Notes: a model not told the origin generated them from the letters alone. 64,000 bases of DNA from Monarcha castaneiventris obscurior (GCA_026261815.1 JAMPIT010000379.1:21299001-21363000), one strand, 5' to 3'; positions 50,301-59,649 are shown, counted from the stretch's first letter. Numbers and translations are program-made.

Positions 50301-51753
50301 TAAACCATATACAAACCTTTTAGGTTTTTTGCCTGAATCTCTCTGTTTGACAGGTGAAGTACGGGTGGAAGATCTTCGTTTACGTTTTCTTCTATCTGTT
50401 GAATGCAAAGAATTTGGAATTTGTTACAAACAAGTTTGAGAGAAACCAGGATAGTCAAAGAGGCAAAAAATGGCACAGGTATTACCCATCTCTAAGTTCA
50501 AGGAAGGTCTCAAGGAGGGGGAGGTTGGGTGGTTTAATCAGTGCATAATAGAAGTAAAAAGACACACATCTGATTTTTAAGGAAAATCGAAAACTGCAAG
50601 AGTAAGATTATTAAGTGTCTTTAATTGCTATTCTTTTATGGGTAGATAGGTCATTTTTTTAACTGAAAAGCAACAATAAGGATACCAATTGGCAAAAAAA
50701 AAAAAAATAGAATGTGCACAGGATATATGCATTCAATAAAATTTACTGGCAGAACGAAGAAAGAAATATAAAGAGAAGTTGTGTGCGTGTATTTTCATTT
50801 TTAAAAAACCCCAAAACAACAACCCCCCACTTCCATGCAAGAAATAAGCTCTCAAGAGAAGCTCAATAATACATAATATTGTATAACATACTGTATTGGG
50901 TCTGGCTGGGGTGGAGTTAAGCTTCCCCAGAGCAGCCCTCACAGTGCTGTGCTGTGCCTTGGTAGCTGGAAAGGTGTTGATAACACACCCACACTTTGGC
51001 TACTGCTGAGCAGTGCCAGCACAGCATGAGCGCTGCCTCCCCAACATTCCACTCCCCATCACTGGGCAAGATCCTGGGAGGGGACATAGCTGGGACAGCT
51101 GACCCAAATTCACCAAAGGGATTTTCCATACCATATGGCACCATCTTAGATAGAAAAGTTAAGAAAAGGTGGGGGAAGGTGGGGCATTTGTTATTTAAAA
51201 TGTTTGCTTTCTGGAGCAATCGCTACACATGCTGAAGCCCTGCTTCATGGGAAGTGGCTGGACATTGCTTGATGATGGGAAGTAGAAAACAAAATCTTTT
51301 TTGTCTTTGCTTGTGCACAATGTTTCACTTTTGCTTTGGTGAACTGCCTTATCTCAACCCACAAGTTGTCGTCCATCTTATTTTCTCTCCCCTGTCTAGC
51401 AGAGAGCCAGGAGTGATAGAGCAGCTTGGTGAGCAGAGGTGTCCAGCCAAGGTCAGCCCAGCACACCTACTTTCCAATGGAGATACATAGCGCTCAACAG
51501 CTGTCCTCTGCCGGAAGGAGCGACGCAGACCATTGTCTTCCTTTGCTTCATTTCTTTCTGGTAAAACCACTGCACATTAACGTTAAGTTGTGTAAGTACT
51601 ATTGCAAATGTGATGTATTCAAAACATGCTACATGATGGATTCCCACCTGTCTACAACCTTTTATCTAGTAAGCATTTTGGAAAAACATGGATTTTCTTT
51701 TTCTCTGAATACCTGTTGTGAGCTCACTACAGTACAGCCCTAGGGCTTACGGC

Positions 51754-51795
<42 letters not shown>

Positions 51796-51974
51796 TAATA
51801 GCAAAATAAATTCTTTAATAGATGAAAAACAACAAGTAATTCAGCCCATCTCAATTGTTTAAGACCTAGATTTTGGCTAGAGAATAGTCAAGAAAATTTA
51901 AAGCAGAAATAACCTACAATATTACCTGGACCATCAACTTTTTCATTGTTAGTTCTTCCCATATTGAGGCTTTC
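35257..51974 (-). CDS. ATAD2-like AAA+ ATPase gene lacking the bromodomain (16 exons seen, about 720 codons)
   Basis: Sixteen exons, listed separately below, join without a stop or phase clash to give 2160 nt. ATAD2 and ATAD2B are nuclear, chromatin-bound AAA+ ATPases whose bromodomain reads acetylated histone tails. Here the order is: a short basic N-terminal part (residues 1-125), AAA1 (about 130-390) with Walker A GPPGTGKT at 171-178, Walker B IIFFDE at 231-236, sensor N279 and arginine fingers R290/R293, then AAA2 (about 470-637) with a degenerate P-loop, as usual for the family, and the C-terminal helical segment (about 665-720). The bromodomain and its linker, several hundred residues in ATAD2, are replaced by about 30 residues. 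Many substitutions against ATAD2, and its position beside an SLC7A13-like gene, suggest a diverged paralogue and not ATAD2 itself (inference). The intact frame argues against a pseudogene. The true start and the last few codons are not settled. Confidence 0.92.
37605..37723 (-). CDS. ATAD2-like exon 15 (replaces the bromodomain segment)
   Basis: The acceptor is GTCATTCCAG, the donor is AAA|GTAAGT, and the exon is 119 nt, phase 1 to phase 0. The first two-thirds ([20 protein letters not shown]) match nothing I recognise. The basic end ([13 protein letters not shown]) aligns with the ATAD2 stretch just before its last helices. The exon therefore joins AAA2 directly to the C-terminal region. Confidence 0.85.
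37955..38090 (-). CDS. ATAD2-like exon 14 (end of AAA2)
   Basis: The acceptor CATGGTCTAG has a pyrimidine-rich upstream tract, the donor is G|GTAAGG, and the exon is 136 nt, phase 0 to phase 1. It encodes [20 protein letters not shown] followed by [10 protein letters not shown], corresponding to the ATAD2 [14 protein letters not shown] stretch that leads into the bromodomain in the known paralogues. Confidence 0.94.
39184..39369 (-). CDS. ATAD2-like exon 13 (AAA2 core)
   Basis: The acceptor is TTTTGCCAG, the donor is GTATTT, and the exon is 186 nt, phase 0 to phase 0. It encodes [20 protein letters not shown] and, further on, [20 protein letters not shown]. The Walker B acidic pair is replaced by IPQI, again typical of the non-catalytic second AAA module. 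Confidence 0.95.
40927..41107 (-). CDS. ATAD2-like exon 12 (AAA2, degenerate P-loop)
   Basis: The acceptor is TGTTGTAG, the donor is GTATCT, and the exon is 181 nt, phase 2 to phase 0. It encodes [20 protein letters not shown] and then [26 protein letters not shown] stands where a P-loop would be, but the GK(S/T) is missing, as in the inactive AAA2 of ATAD2. Confidence 0.95.
42491..42581 (-). CDS. ATAD2-like exon 11 (acidic inter-domain linker)
   Basis: The acceptor is CCTATTTTAG, the donor is AG|GTACAT, and the exon is 91 nt, phase 1 to phase 2. It encodes a short acidic linker ([17 protein letters not shown]) that aligns with the SDDDVPS linker of ATAD2. This supports placement between exons 10 and 12. 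Confidence 0.85.
42955..44140 (+). mobile_element. CR1 LINE, 1.2 kb, in an ATAD2-like intron
   Basis: It runs from the reverse-transcriptase core ([14 protein letters not shown]) through [20 protein letters not shown] and the C-terminal ORF2 to the 3' end ACCATTCTATGATTCTAC. Frameshifts break the ORF. The 203-codon frame at 43297-43908 is part of it. It is antisense to the host gene. Confidence 0.93.
44413..44721 (-). CDS. ATAD2-like exon 10 (end of AAA1 and inter-domain helices)
   Basis: The acceptor is TTATTTGTCAG, the donor is G|GTATTA, and this is the largest exon (309 nt, phase 1 to phase 1). It contains [20 protein letters not shown] (sensor 2 helix), [17 protein letters not shown] and the [18 protein letters not shown] helix, all diagnostic of ATAD2-type ATPases. 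Confidence 0.95.
44790..45150 (+). mobile_element. CR1 LINE ORF2 fragment in an ATAD2-like intron
   Basis: The frame [20 protein letters not shown] continuing to [17 protein letters not shown] is CR1 reverse transcriptase. It lacks the CR1 3' end, so it is truncated on both sides. It stops about 20 bp before the exon 9 donor. Confidence 0.88.
45173..45263 (-). CDS. ATAD2-like exon 9 (AAA1 lid)
   Basis: The acceptor is TGTTTCTAG, the donor is G|GTGAGT, and the exon is 91 nt, phase 0 to phase 1. It encodes [20 protein letters not shown], the conserved IHTRDW...KP element of the ATAD2 lid. A truncated CR1 copy ends only some 20 bp beyond the donor. Confidence 0.94.
46496..46655 (-). CDS. ATAD2-like exon 8 (sensor 1 and arginine fingers)
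   Basis: The acceptor is TTTTCTGTTAG, the donor is GTCAGA (a weak but valid GT), and the exon is 160 nt, phase 2 to phase 0. It encodes [20 protein letters not shown] followed by GRFERE, so both sensor 1 Asn and the two finger arginines are present. Confidence 0.95.
47004..47092 (-). CDS. ATAD2-like exon 7 (Walker B)
   Basis: The acceptor is TTCTTTGTAG, the donor is AG|GTAGGA, and the exon is 89 nt, phase 0 to phase 2. It encodes [20 protein letters not shown]. The Walker B aspartate and catalytic glutamate (DE) are intact, so AAA1 should be able to hydrolyse ATP. Confidence 0.96.
47683..47857 (-). CDS. ATAD2-like exon 6 (Walker A)
   Basis: The acceptor is AAATTGTAG, the donor is GTAGGG, and the exon is 175 nt, phase 2 to phase 0. 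It encodes the P-loop GPPGTGKT (47818-47841) and then the [17 protein letters not shown] pore and substrate-contact helix. Every residue needed for ATP binding is present. Confidence 0.96.
49089..49204 (-). CDS. ATAD2-like exon 5 (start of AAA1)
   Basis: The acceptor is GTCTTTAG, the donor is AG|GTAAGA, and the exon is 116 nt, phase 0 to phase 2. It contains [20 protein letters not shown], the classic AAA+ VGGL...LKE...PLLYP entry, here continuing to the FKPPR just before Walker A. Confidence 0.95.
49423..49585 (-). CDS. ATAD2-like exon 4 (lead-in to AAA1)
   Basis: The acceptor is AATTCAAATTAG, the donor is GTAAGT, and the exon is 163 nt, phase 2 to phase 0. It ends with [20 protein letters not shown], a near match to the family's conserved [17 protein letters not shown] lead-in. 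Confidence 0.92.
50317..50395 (-). CDS. ATAD2-like exon 3 (basic linker)
   Basis: The acceptor is TTGCATTCAACAG, the donor is AG|GTTTGT, and the exon is 79 nt, phase 1 to phase 2. It encodes an Arg/Lys/Ser-rich stretch ([17 protein letters not shown]) like the basic, nuclear-localisation-type region ahead of AAA1 in ATAD2. Confidence 0.8.
50892..51465 (+). mobile_element. Solo LTR, 574 bp, inside the ATAD2-like gene
   Basis: It begins TGTATTGGGTCTGGC and ends CAGCCCAGCACA. The two ends are inverted copies (TGTATTGGG against TGTGCTGGG). It is flanked by CATAC (50887-50891) and CCTAC (51466-51470), a 5-bp duplication with one mismatch. The opening is of a type common in bird ERV LTRs. It lies against the exon 2 splice donor. 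Confidence 0.75.
51471..51557 (-). CDS. ATAD2-like exon 2 (basic N-terminal segment)
   Basis: The acceptor is TTTTACCAG, the donor is A|GTAGGT, and the exon is 87 nt, phase 1 to phase 1. It encodes [19 protein letters not shown], matching the LRQR...PLE segment of ATAD2. The long Asp/Glu run that precedes this segment in ATAD2 is absent. The donor bases +1 to +5 coincide with the target-site duplication of a solo LTR (see findings). Confidence 0.82.
51754..51799. repeat. (AAT)n microsatellite
   Basis: About 15 units of AAT with one interruption (ATG) lie in an intron of the ATAD2-like gene. Confidence 0.95.
51926..51974 (-). CDS. ATAD2-like exon 1 of those seen (N-terminal, possible start codon)
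   Basis: The acceptor TTAATTAG precedes GAAAGCCTCAATATG, and the donor is G|GTAATA. The exon is 49 nt. If entered in phase 0 it reads [16 protein letters not shown], which resembles the ATAD2 stretch just after its N-terminal coiled part. The ATG in this exon could serve as the start if the upstream exons are non-coding. No earlier coding exon was recognised between here and 59.9 kb. Confidence 0.65.
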
Positions 51975-52352
51975 CTAATTAAGAGAAACAAGAAAGATCA
52001 GTCAGAAATATGCAAATAACCTGCAGGCGTATTTGGTGCTTACATAGCAACATTATAAAGGCATTCCATATACACAAAAGATTAAATTAGGCACAGGAGG
52101 AGAGAATGGGAGCAAATCTCGAGTACTCAGGATTAATAACAAGTATTTCTGCTCTAAGATAGGGTTTAGTACATGTGATAGTTAAACACTTCATCAGATA
52201 CAAAAAAAGAGTGCATCAATTAATCCCAGGTAAATAATCTAAGAGTGTAGCAGAACCTAGGACAAAGCAATTCCTAGCAGACAAAAAAAACATAATCAAC
52301 CTGGCATTTGGGAGATTACAAACAAAGTACTATGGAAAATTCTGGTCTCATT

Positions 52353-52377
52353 AAAAAACAAACAAACAAACAAACAA
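52353..52377. repeat. (AAAC)n microsatellite
   Basis: This is a short run of AAAC units in the region upstream of the ATAD2-like gene. Confidence 0.9.
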
Positions 52378-53397
52378 CCCCAAAGAAAACATAAAGGAAT
52401 TCAGTCTAAACAAAAAAAAAGATCTATCAAAGCAGGCTATGAAGATGTTCAAAAAACAAAGCATCTGTCATTCAAAAGGACAGTGGACTAACTTAATAGA
52501 GGAAAACTTAGAGGAAATATGGCTGCTGTCTGTCATTTTTACATGTGTTTCTCTTACAACAGAGGACTACTTGAGCTCACAGGCAAGGCGGGCAAAAGAA
52601 GAAATAGAGATAAAGCAGATACCAGATTTTAGTAAGATTTGAAGCAAAAACTCAAGCCCTGAGACAACTGTTCATAAGCAGAGTCCATTCAAATGTCATA
52701 GACAATTCAGAAAGCATAGTTTATGGCATATATTGCACAATTTCCCTGCTATTTTTGAGTTTCTTCTGAAGAAGGTATTTGCTCCACCCTTACAGTGTAG
52801 CTGTGACAGGACTGTAAGATGCTAAACTATAATTGGAGAGCAAAAATAAATAGTTTTCTAGACCAAACTATGTTTTGGAAGAAGTTTTCTGAGCTAAATT
52901 AAAAATACAACTAAATAATTCCTCTACGTGAAATACCCTACAAATCTAGTCCCCGTCATCCCCTTTTTTGCAAGGCTGCTTCTGCAGTACTAAGATACCA
53001 AGCTGACATGTAAGAGCAAAGATAGGCAGGTACAAAAAAACCTCATTGAAACCAGCACACATAGTCAGTACAACATTTCAATATAGTGTGCACAAAGCAA
53101 GCCATCCAGGCAAGTTTTTCAACACTACTTAAAAGTTAGGTCAAATGTTTACTTTTTTACAGAGAGATTTAAGAACAAGAGGTTAAGCATTTGCAAACAC
53201 ACACCATTTTCAGATTTATTTTCCCCTCTTCCTGAACACAATTAAAAAAAAAATCTCATTTAGCAATACAAAAATGAATTCTGAAGATCATATTAGGATA
53301 ACAGAAAGAAACTTTGGAAGTTTGTCATGGCACTTAGGTTGCTCTGCATGATAGCATTAAGTCATTTATAGTTCACAGCCTTCCTCAGACAACAGAA

Positions 53398-53456
53398 ACA
53401 CAGTCTTCTGTGTTGGAAGGAAGCCACAAGGATCATTGACTCCAACCCTTAAGGTT
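53398..53456 (-). mobile_element. Short CR1 3'-end remnant
   Basis: TTGGAAGGAAGCCACAAGGA followed by TCATTGACTCCAACCC resembles the inverted CR1 3' UTR. Only about 60 bp are recognisable. Confidence 0.5.
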
Positions 53457-54168
53457 GCTTATTCTTCTTGTAACTGGAATTAAGGTCTTATACTGATTTT
53501 CTATGACTATAAATGCTAGAAAAAAATATCTCATTGCTGTTACATTTTGCAAACCTTTCAGAAAACAATGTCAGTGTGGGCTTCACCAAGAGAATTAAGT
53601 TCCAGACACACAAACAGGAACACTAGGACTGCTTCACTTTGTACCCCACTTTCTGCAGTATCTTAACTCGACCTGGCATTAGAAAATTATTTGTAAGAAT
53701 GAAAGAAAAGTTAATTAAACATGAAGGTGCTTCTGATGCCAAGAAAATTGATTTAGAGGACAAGTTCAATCTACTGAAAGTCACAACATAAAGTGATTGT
53801 TTTGGTGCACAAGAACCAGCCCACACATAACAGAGGTTCAGGTGTGAAGATCTCTCTGGAACTGGCAACCCCAAAATGAGGAGTCCAGTAGCCAATTTAA
53901 ACACTGGCTGTGCCCAAATGCTTTACACATGAAGGACCTGCCAAATACACCTTTCCAGACATACTCTGACCTGGAAGTTTTAAACAGACACAAGCACTTT
54001 TTCCCAAAAAAAGTTCAGGTTCAAGAGCTTGGCTGCAAAGTACAAAGGCCCACACTTTATATAAATTATCACATTTACAATAATGACAGGACATACCCAT
54101 GCAGACAGAGTAACAGAGATGGACCCTATGTGCCAACTGCAGTGCAATGTTTACAGAAGGGCTGTGAG

Positions 54169-54240
54169 GTTGCTTAGCAACAGCCCCCCTCCAAAGTTCC
54201 AGCCTTGACCACGCCCAATCCTGGTGGGACTCTAGGATAG
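54169..54240. promoter_or_regulatory. Possible promoter: X-box, GC/KLF box and CCAAT box
   Basis: A perfectly palindromic-arm X-box GTTGCTTAGCAAC (54169-54181) fits the RFX consensus. It is followed within 40 bp by CCACGCCC (a KLF/SP-type site) and CCCAATCC (a CCAAT box). On the minus strand this lies about 2.2 kb upstream of the first recognised ATAD2-like exon. A GTATGT donor at about 54091-54096 could end a short 5' UTR exon. The spacing is what a proximal promoter would show, but the assignment is inference. Confidence 0.4.
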
Positions 54241-54270
54241 AAAGCCCCCCTTGCAGCCTAGAACTTCACC

Positions 54271-54480
54271 ATCACAGAATCGTGGAATGGTTTGGGTTGG
54301 TGGGAAACCTTTAAAGATCATTTTATTTCAACCCCTCTGCCATGTGCAGGGACCCCTGTCACTAGACCAAGTGGCCCATCCAACCTGGCCTACATTGGGG
54401 CATCCACAACTTCTCTGGGCAATCTGCTCCAGTGCCCCACCACCTCAAGACCTATTGTACATGTAGCAGCACATAGGGAA
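54271..54480 (-). mobile_element. CR1 LINE 3' fragment, reverse orientation
   Basis: ATCACAGAATCGTGGAATGG, GGTTTGGGTTGG and CATCCACAACTTCTCTGGGC are the inverted CR1 3' end and UTR. Confidence 0.9.
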
Positions 54481-56450
54481 GTCTCAGCCCAAACATATTT
54501 AGCTTGTGCTGCCAGGAACAATACCTTTTTCAGCCGTCAAAAGAAGGAGAAAGTCCCTAGCCAATCTTATGCACAAAGGCTTGCTAATAGGGCTCATTTT
54601 AGTAGCTTTGCAAGATGATGAAAAACCCTAGTCACTTTTAAATTTGCCAAACAAAACTGATTTGTAGTGGTGTAACTACTTTGTCAAGTCTGCAGCTTCG
54701 GTGAACCTCAAAATCACATTTTCTTCAGCTTTTATCCCAACCTATATTACAGAAAGTATAATGTGAAACTGGTTTGATAGGATTATTTTCCATAAACACA
54801 AATGAAACGGCATTAATTCTGCTACTCGTTTTTAATTCGTTATTAATTCAGTTTCTTGCTATCTCTTCCATTACTTTTTCCAAGGAATTATGTGACACCG
54901 ACAAGACTATAATTTCCTGGCTCATTTCTTTCATTCTATTTAAATATTGGCATGTTACCTTTCTTTTGCACTCCTGAAATTTCCCCTGTGTAGCAAGAGT
55001 TATTGAAAATCAACATTAGCAGTGAAACTCCTCTACAGTGCCTTTAAACCTGTAGGGCACAGCTTATCCAAACCTGCTAATTTAAAAATGTTTTATTTCC
55101 TCCTCCAAAGCAAAAATAAAAACAGCTTCAAAGTTCCTGAAGCAGATATAGGTCTTACCCCTCCAAATCAAGCCAGTAAGAACTGGGAATGCCCAGGATC
55201 CCCCATCACTTGAAATAAGTTATAGAGGACAATGACAAGAATAACTTCTAACTGTGATACAGAAGAGAAGGTGACAAGTGAATATTCTTTGACCTGTTAG
55301 TTGTTAAAACACAGTTGTTTCTGTTTGGGCATAAATGGAAACTGAGATGTGGGGAACCTTAGCAAAACCTTAGAAAAAGTGCATGTATCAAACATAAGAG
55401 TAGAAGCCAGGAAGTCTGAACCACTCATGGCTTAACAGCTACAGGCAGCTCCTCATACATCCTCCCCCATGTAACCCAGAGGTTCCAACCAAATATTACC
55501 ACATCAGAGCAGAAAAAAACCACATACAGCTGTTCATTATTAGCTGACTACCTTTTTATTGGAATCACAGTTAACACTAACCATGAAAAGGGAAATACAT
55601 AATTACTGGGGAGTTTATTTCTTCTGTACAATTGCTGGGGTTTGCCTCATAGTGGTTTGGTTTGTTTTTTTGGTTTTTTTTTGTAAAGCAATCAGCACAC
55701 ATGAAATTAGCATGATGTGTAACTACAATTAATTTTTAAAATAAGACTGATAATCATTTTGTATTTTACGTTGTGTTTTTAAAGAGATAAAGGACAAAAA
55801 AAAAGGTAAAGCAGACACATATAAATATTGTTTTAGAAACCTAGAAAAACAGATAGGGAAGTTACATGTCAAAATGTGCCAGTCAGGACAGTATTGATAA
55901 AAAATTATCCACATTCTATCTTAACTTGTTGTAAGGTTGAAGTTCTGAAACATGCAAGTATGCATAAGCCTAAAAGAATTATGAAGTCAAACATTAAAAA
56001 AAAATTAAAAATTTGAATAAATGTCTGATATAGTCTAGTAATAAAACAGTCACACTTCCATACAGCATTTTCTGAGATATATTCAAGTAGCAAGGCAGCT
56101 GAGACCAACTGAAGCAAGCTATAATGTTAAAATATTGAATTGCTCTTGGCCAGAGTCGCTAATACGAGTTATAAATTTGAATTCTTTTCCTTTATGCTTA
56201 CTGCTTGGAGATGTGGAATGGTCCAGCAACAATAAGAAATCTTTATAAATTTATTATTGTATTTGCTTCTTTGTGATTTAGCATTCTAAAACACTCAGGC
56301 AAAAGAAAGGATGAATTAAGAGAACATCAGTGACTCATATTCAGGGCATGGGCAATACCATATCTGGGATTGCTTTTATAATGCTAATTCAGCTCAGCTG
56401 TGCGAGTCCCTTTCCAACGGGAGTCATTTAATGACAGCCTTCTTTTTCAG

Positions 56451-56605
56451 AAAACCCTGTCTCTCTCGGATCTGGGAATAAGTCAACATTTGTTGAAGAA
56501 GATGCTAAATGTGAGGCAGCCAATCCCTCATTTGCTGTAGAAGAGGAATTTCATGTAGTGAATGATGTAGCACTTGCAGAACAGTTGCTGGATTTAGGAA
56601 TTTGA
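56451..56605 (+). other. Candidate terminal coding exon of an unrecognised plus-strand gene
   Basis: A strong acceptor (CAGCCTTCTTTTTCAG) opens a 50-codon frame ending in TGA. It includes FVEEDAKCEAANPSFAVEEE and ends VALAEQLLDLGI. AATAAA signals follow at about 57495 and 57677. No upstream exon was found, and the minus strand is also open here (56551-56778), so this may be chance. I do not recognise the peptide. Confidence 0.25.
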
Positions 56606-59600
56606 GTATTGCCCAGAATGCACACTTCTCTTTTTCTATAAAATTCCATGGCCATACCGGAATCATTTACATCATAATTTTTCAAAATTGTAATTAATTC
56701 CTCATTTTCCATACCAAAATTTAAATCCTCCCCATTTGATTTGTGGAGTTTTAAAATCTCATCGTTGTAATTTAACATTTAGTAGACTGTAGCTCTTAAA
56801 GTAATTGCAGCTACCCACAGTTAGTCAGAAGTTGAGCTAAAGGATACCAGCTATTCATTTAAACCAAAGTGATTGTGATAATTTGCCTTTCTTTCCTTTT
56901 TGTAGTACTCTTGGAACTTAATTCCAGGAGACTATAAGCAGTCTGAACTTACTATGAAAAATCAGCTCCAAGGTACCCCACCTTAGGCATCCAAAGTTAG
57001 TGAGCAATTTTGGCCATACTTCATTTCCATCTAAGAGCTGGAATGAATGGAAATGGAAATCTGTATATAGTATCTGAACAGCCATACCAGATGCATGTTC
57101 AGCAATTCCCTGGCTCTTTTCCCTGCTTCCTAAGATAAAGAAACATCCATACTTGGACTTGAATCTCCACCAATGGTTCTCCACCCAGGTATTTGATGTG
57201 AATTGAAGGATCTCAGGGAACATCACAAAACAGATTTGTTGTGCAACCTACACATCAGCTTAACTTACTTTCAGCAAGCAAAGACAATACCACTGACACA
57301 GCTCATGAGAGTCAAGAGAAATTAGTGGTTGGTTGTGAAGTGCTTAGGTGCTGCCATGAGGAACACCATAAGTCTGTAAGAAATCAACAAGGTCTATCAA
57401 GAGCAGCATTTGAGCAGACAGTGAAAAACAAAATGCAAGATCACATGTTGAAATGGGAAGAAAATGACAGTGAATTATTTGGCACCATCCATTCTATCCA
57501 ATAAATGAGGTAAGGGTATATAGAAAGAACACTCTCTGATCTGATAATGCAAGGCCACTGAAAGGTGCCTTTGCAGAGGGGCTTAAGCTTGCATGGGTAT
57601 TTTTAATTCTGACCTATTCTAAATCATCTCATCTTGTACATGCCAGTTTATTTGTCATTTCCTAGATTTTGGTTAAAATAAAAACTATCTACTTCGCATT
57701 CCAGAAAGATATATAAATGCAATTTATTTCATATTACATTTCACTGCAACTTTTGAGTTCCCTGGTTTGTTGAAACTGCTAAACCTCTATATTTGAAGTT
57801 TGTATCATTAACAAATACATGCTCCAATTACCCAAACATACCCTGACATACGTTATCAGTAGGTACCCAACTCATTGTGGAATTAAATAGAGAGTTGACA
57901 CTCTGACAAGAAATTACATGGAAATAACACACCCAATTGAGCAACTTCCCCCTGATGCTTGCTTTCCCTAATCATCTGGTCTACAACACATTATTATTGT
58001 TACATACACTTTTTTTCCTTGTGACTTCCACTTTTATTTTACATATTAAAATATAGGTTTAAATAAATTACTTGATCAAGCTCAGTTGAAAATCTGTGGC
58101 ACTGCCACGCCTGCATTTACAATTCACTGATGGATGCTTTGGTCACAGTAAAATCCTTTCTTCCTTTTACAATTCAGTTCTTAAAATACTACTCTTCTAC
58201 AATGTCATTGAGTCTCATGATTTTTAAATTTAAGCAGCAAGAGAAATGATTTTCCAATAGCACTATGAAGTGAAATTAATTCCCTTCTTGCTTTCAGCTG
58301 GATCCAGTCTCCAGCTCAGCTGTACACACTGCATTCCTCCCTTGTATGAACTTTTCTTCATACAGCATTTTAAAAGGTATAAAGTTTTCTTCAAATTTTC
58401 ATTCTGTGTGCATTATCACCTTAAGAAAAGCCACTTGCTTCATGTATTTGTTTTCATTTGGGGGCTCATTCCAGTGAAAAGTCAAATCCTCTTAAACCTT
58501 CAGTTGATTCCCGGCTTTACTGATGGGCACCCTAGACTTTGGGTAGCAATGAATAGGTAGCTTCATCTATCATTCTGATCTCTAAAATTTTTATATATCA
58601 GTGAATCGAATACTGTAGAAAGATTTTTTCATTCAACTGTGTTATAATATAATGCCCTGTAAGACAGTTTCACCAATACAACATCCATCAAACCAGAGAT
58701 CACAGGGGAAGAGCCATGTTAGGCTGGGGCCATCTACTGGTTGTGCTGCTGAGCTTTCATTGTCAGATTTGGAAAATCACTTTATATTTTTAATTACATT
58801 GTGATTATAAAAAGAGCAGCATATATTGATAGATTAATCACCTACATATGTGATGTTTCTTAGGTACTGATTATTTGTTTTAAAGATTAAATAATTCATG
58901 AACTTAATATGGCCCGATCATCATCAGAAAAAAAAAAAATTATCTTGCTTTCATAGACAAAATAAAAATGGATGGAAGGAGGCCTAAAAAAGCTCTTATT
59001 TCTCAATAACACCAAAAAGAAATCAAGGAATAAAGTAATATTAATTCTAGGATGTAAACAATTAGTAAAGGAATCTACATATCTTTAGTTTTTATTTCTG
59101 TAATGAAAAGGATAAATAATTCTTATTGCCTTACGTGATGCTTTGTAAGATTTCACTTTGAATTTGTATGTATTGTTCTAAAATAGCTAAGATGTGCCAT
59201 ATACAGTTTTCTTGGAATTTAAGAAGATCTCAGTCAACTTTATTATATTCTTCAAAGGCTTTTATTAAAAATAAATTCATGCCAAAAAAAAGTTGCAGAT
59301 GAAAAGAAATAGAAAGTCTTTAAAACCAGAAGTTCTAATCAATGAGCTACTGCAAATTTAGAATAATCCAGACAATTTAGTTCAAAGTCCAAAAGTGTAT
59401 TTATATAATGATGCTATTAAATATGTATTTATTCCTTTATTGTATGATAATGTTGATAATTATTTGTGCTGTGATTGAGTCTTATTTCTATTATTACAAG
59501 ACTATAACTGCGTTTTCAGGAGCAAGAGAGAGCATTTTACAGATTTTGCAAGTTTAAGAGAGATCCTTTGCATCTATTAAATTTCTATACATATACATTT

Positions 59601-59649
59601 ACGTATTTATACAGACACAAAAAACGCATATATATTAACTTATTATGCT

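Larger units (their letters stand above)
35386..51925 (-). other. Introns of the ATAD2-like gene
   Basis: The introns range from about 70-400 bp (46656-47003, 37724-37954, 49205-49422) to about 2.2 kb (35386-37604). Repeats seen in them are CR1 copies at about 42955-44140 and 44790-45150, a solo LTR at 50892-51465 and an (AAT)n run at 51754-51799. In 35386-37604, 38091-39183, 39370-40926, 41108-42490, 45264-46495, 47858-49088 and 49586-50316 I see no further exon, and in particular no bromodomain-like reading frame on the minus strand. Confidence 0.7.
51975..59427. other. Region between the ATAD2-like and SLC7A13-like genes
   Basis: This contains the promoter-like cluster at 54169-54240, CR1 remnants (53398 and 54271), (AAAC)n and the doubtful plus-strand exon at 56451. 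The frame at 57241-57504 (87 codons, plus) has no recognisable relative. The upstream non-coding or coding exons of the ATAD2-like gene probably lie in this span. Confidence 0.5.

Noticed and set aside
56551..56778. 75-codon minus-strand frame as an upstream ATAD2-like exon
   Set aside because: The sequence does not resemble the ATAD2 N-terminal region, and its phase and splice sites do not join to exon 1.
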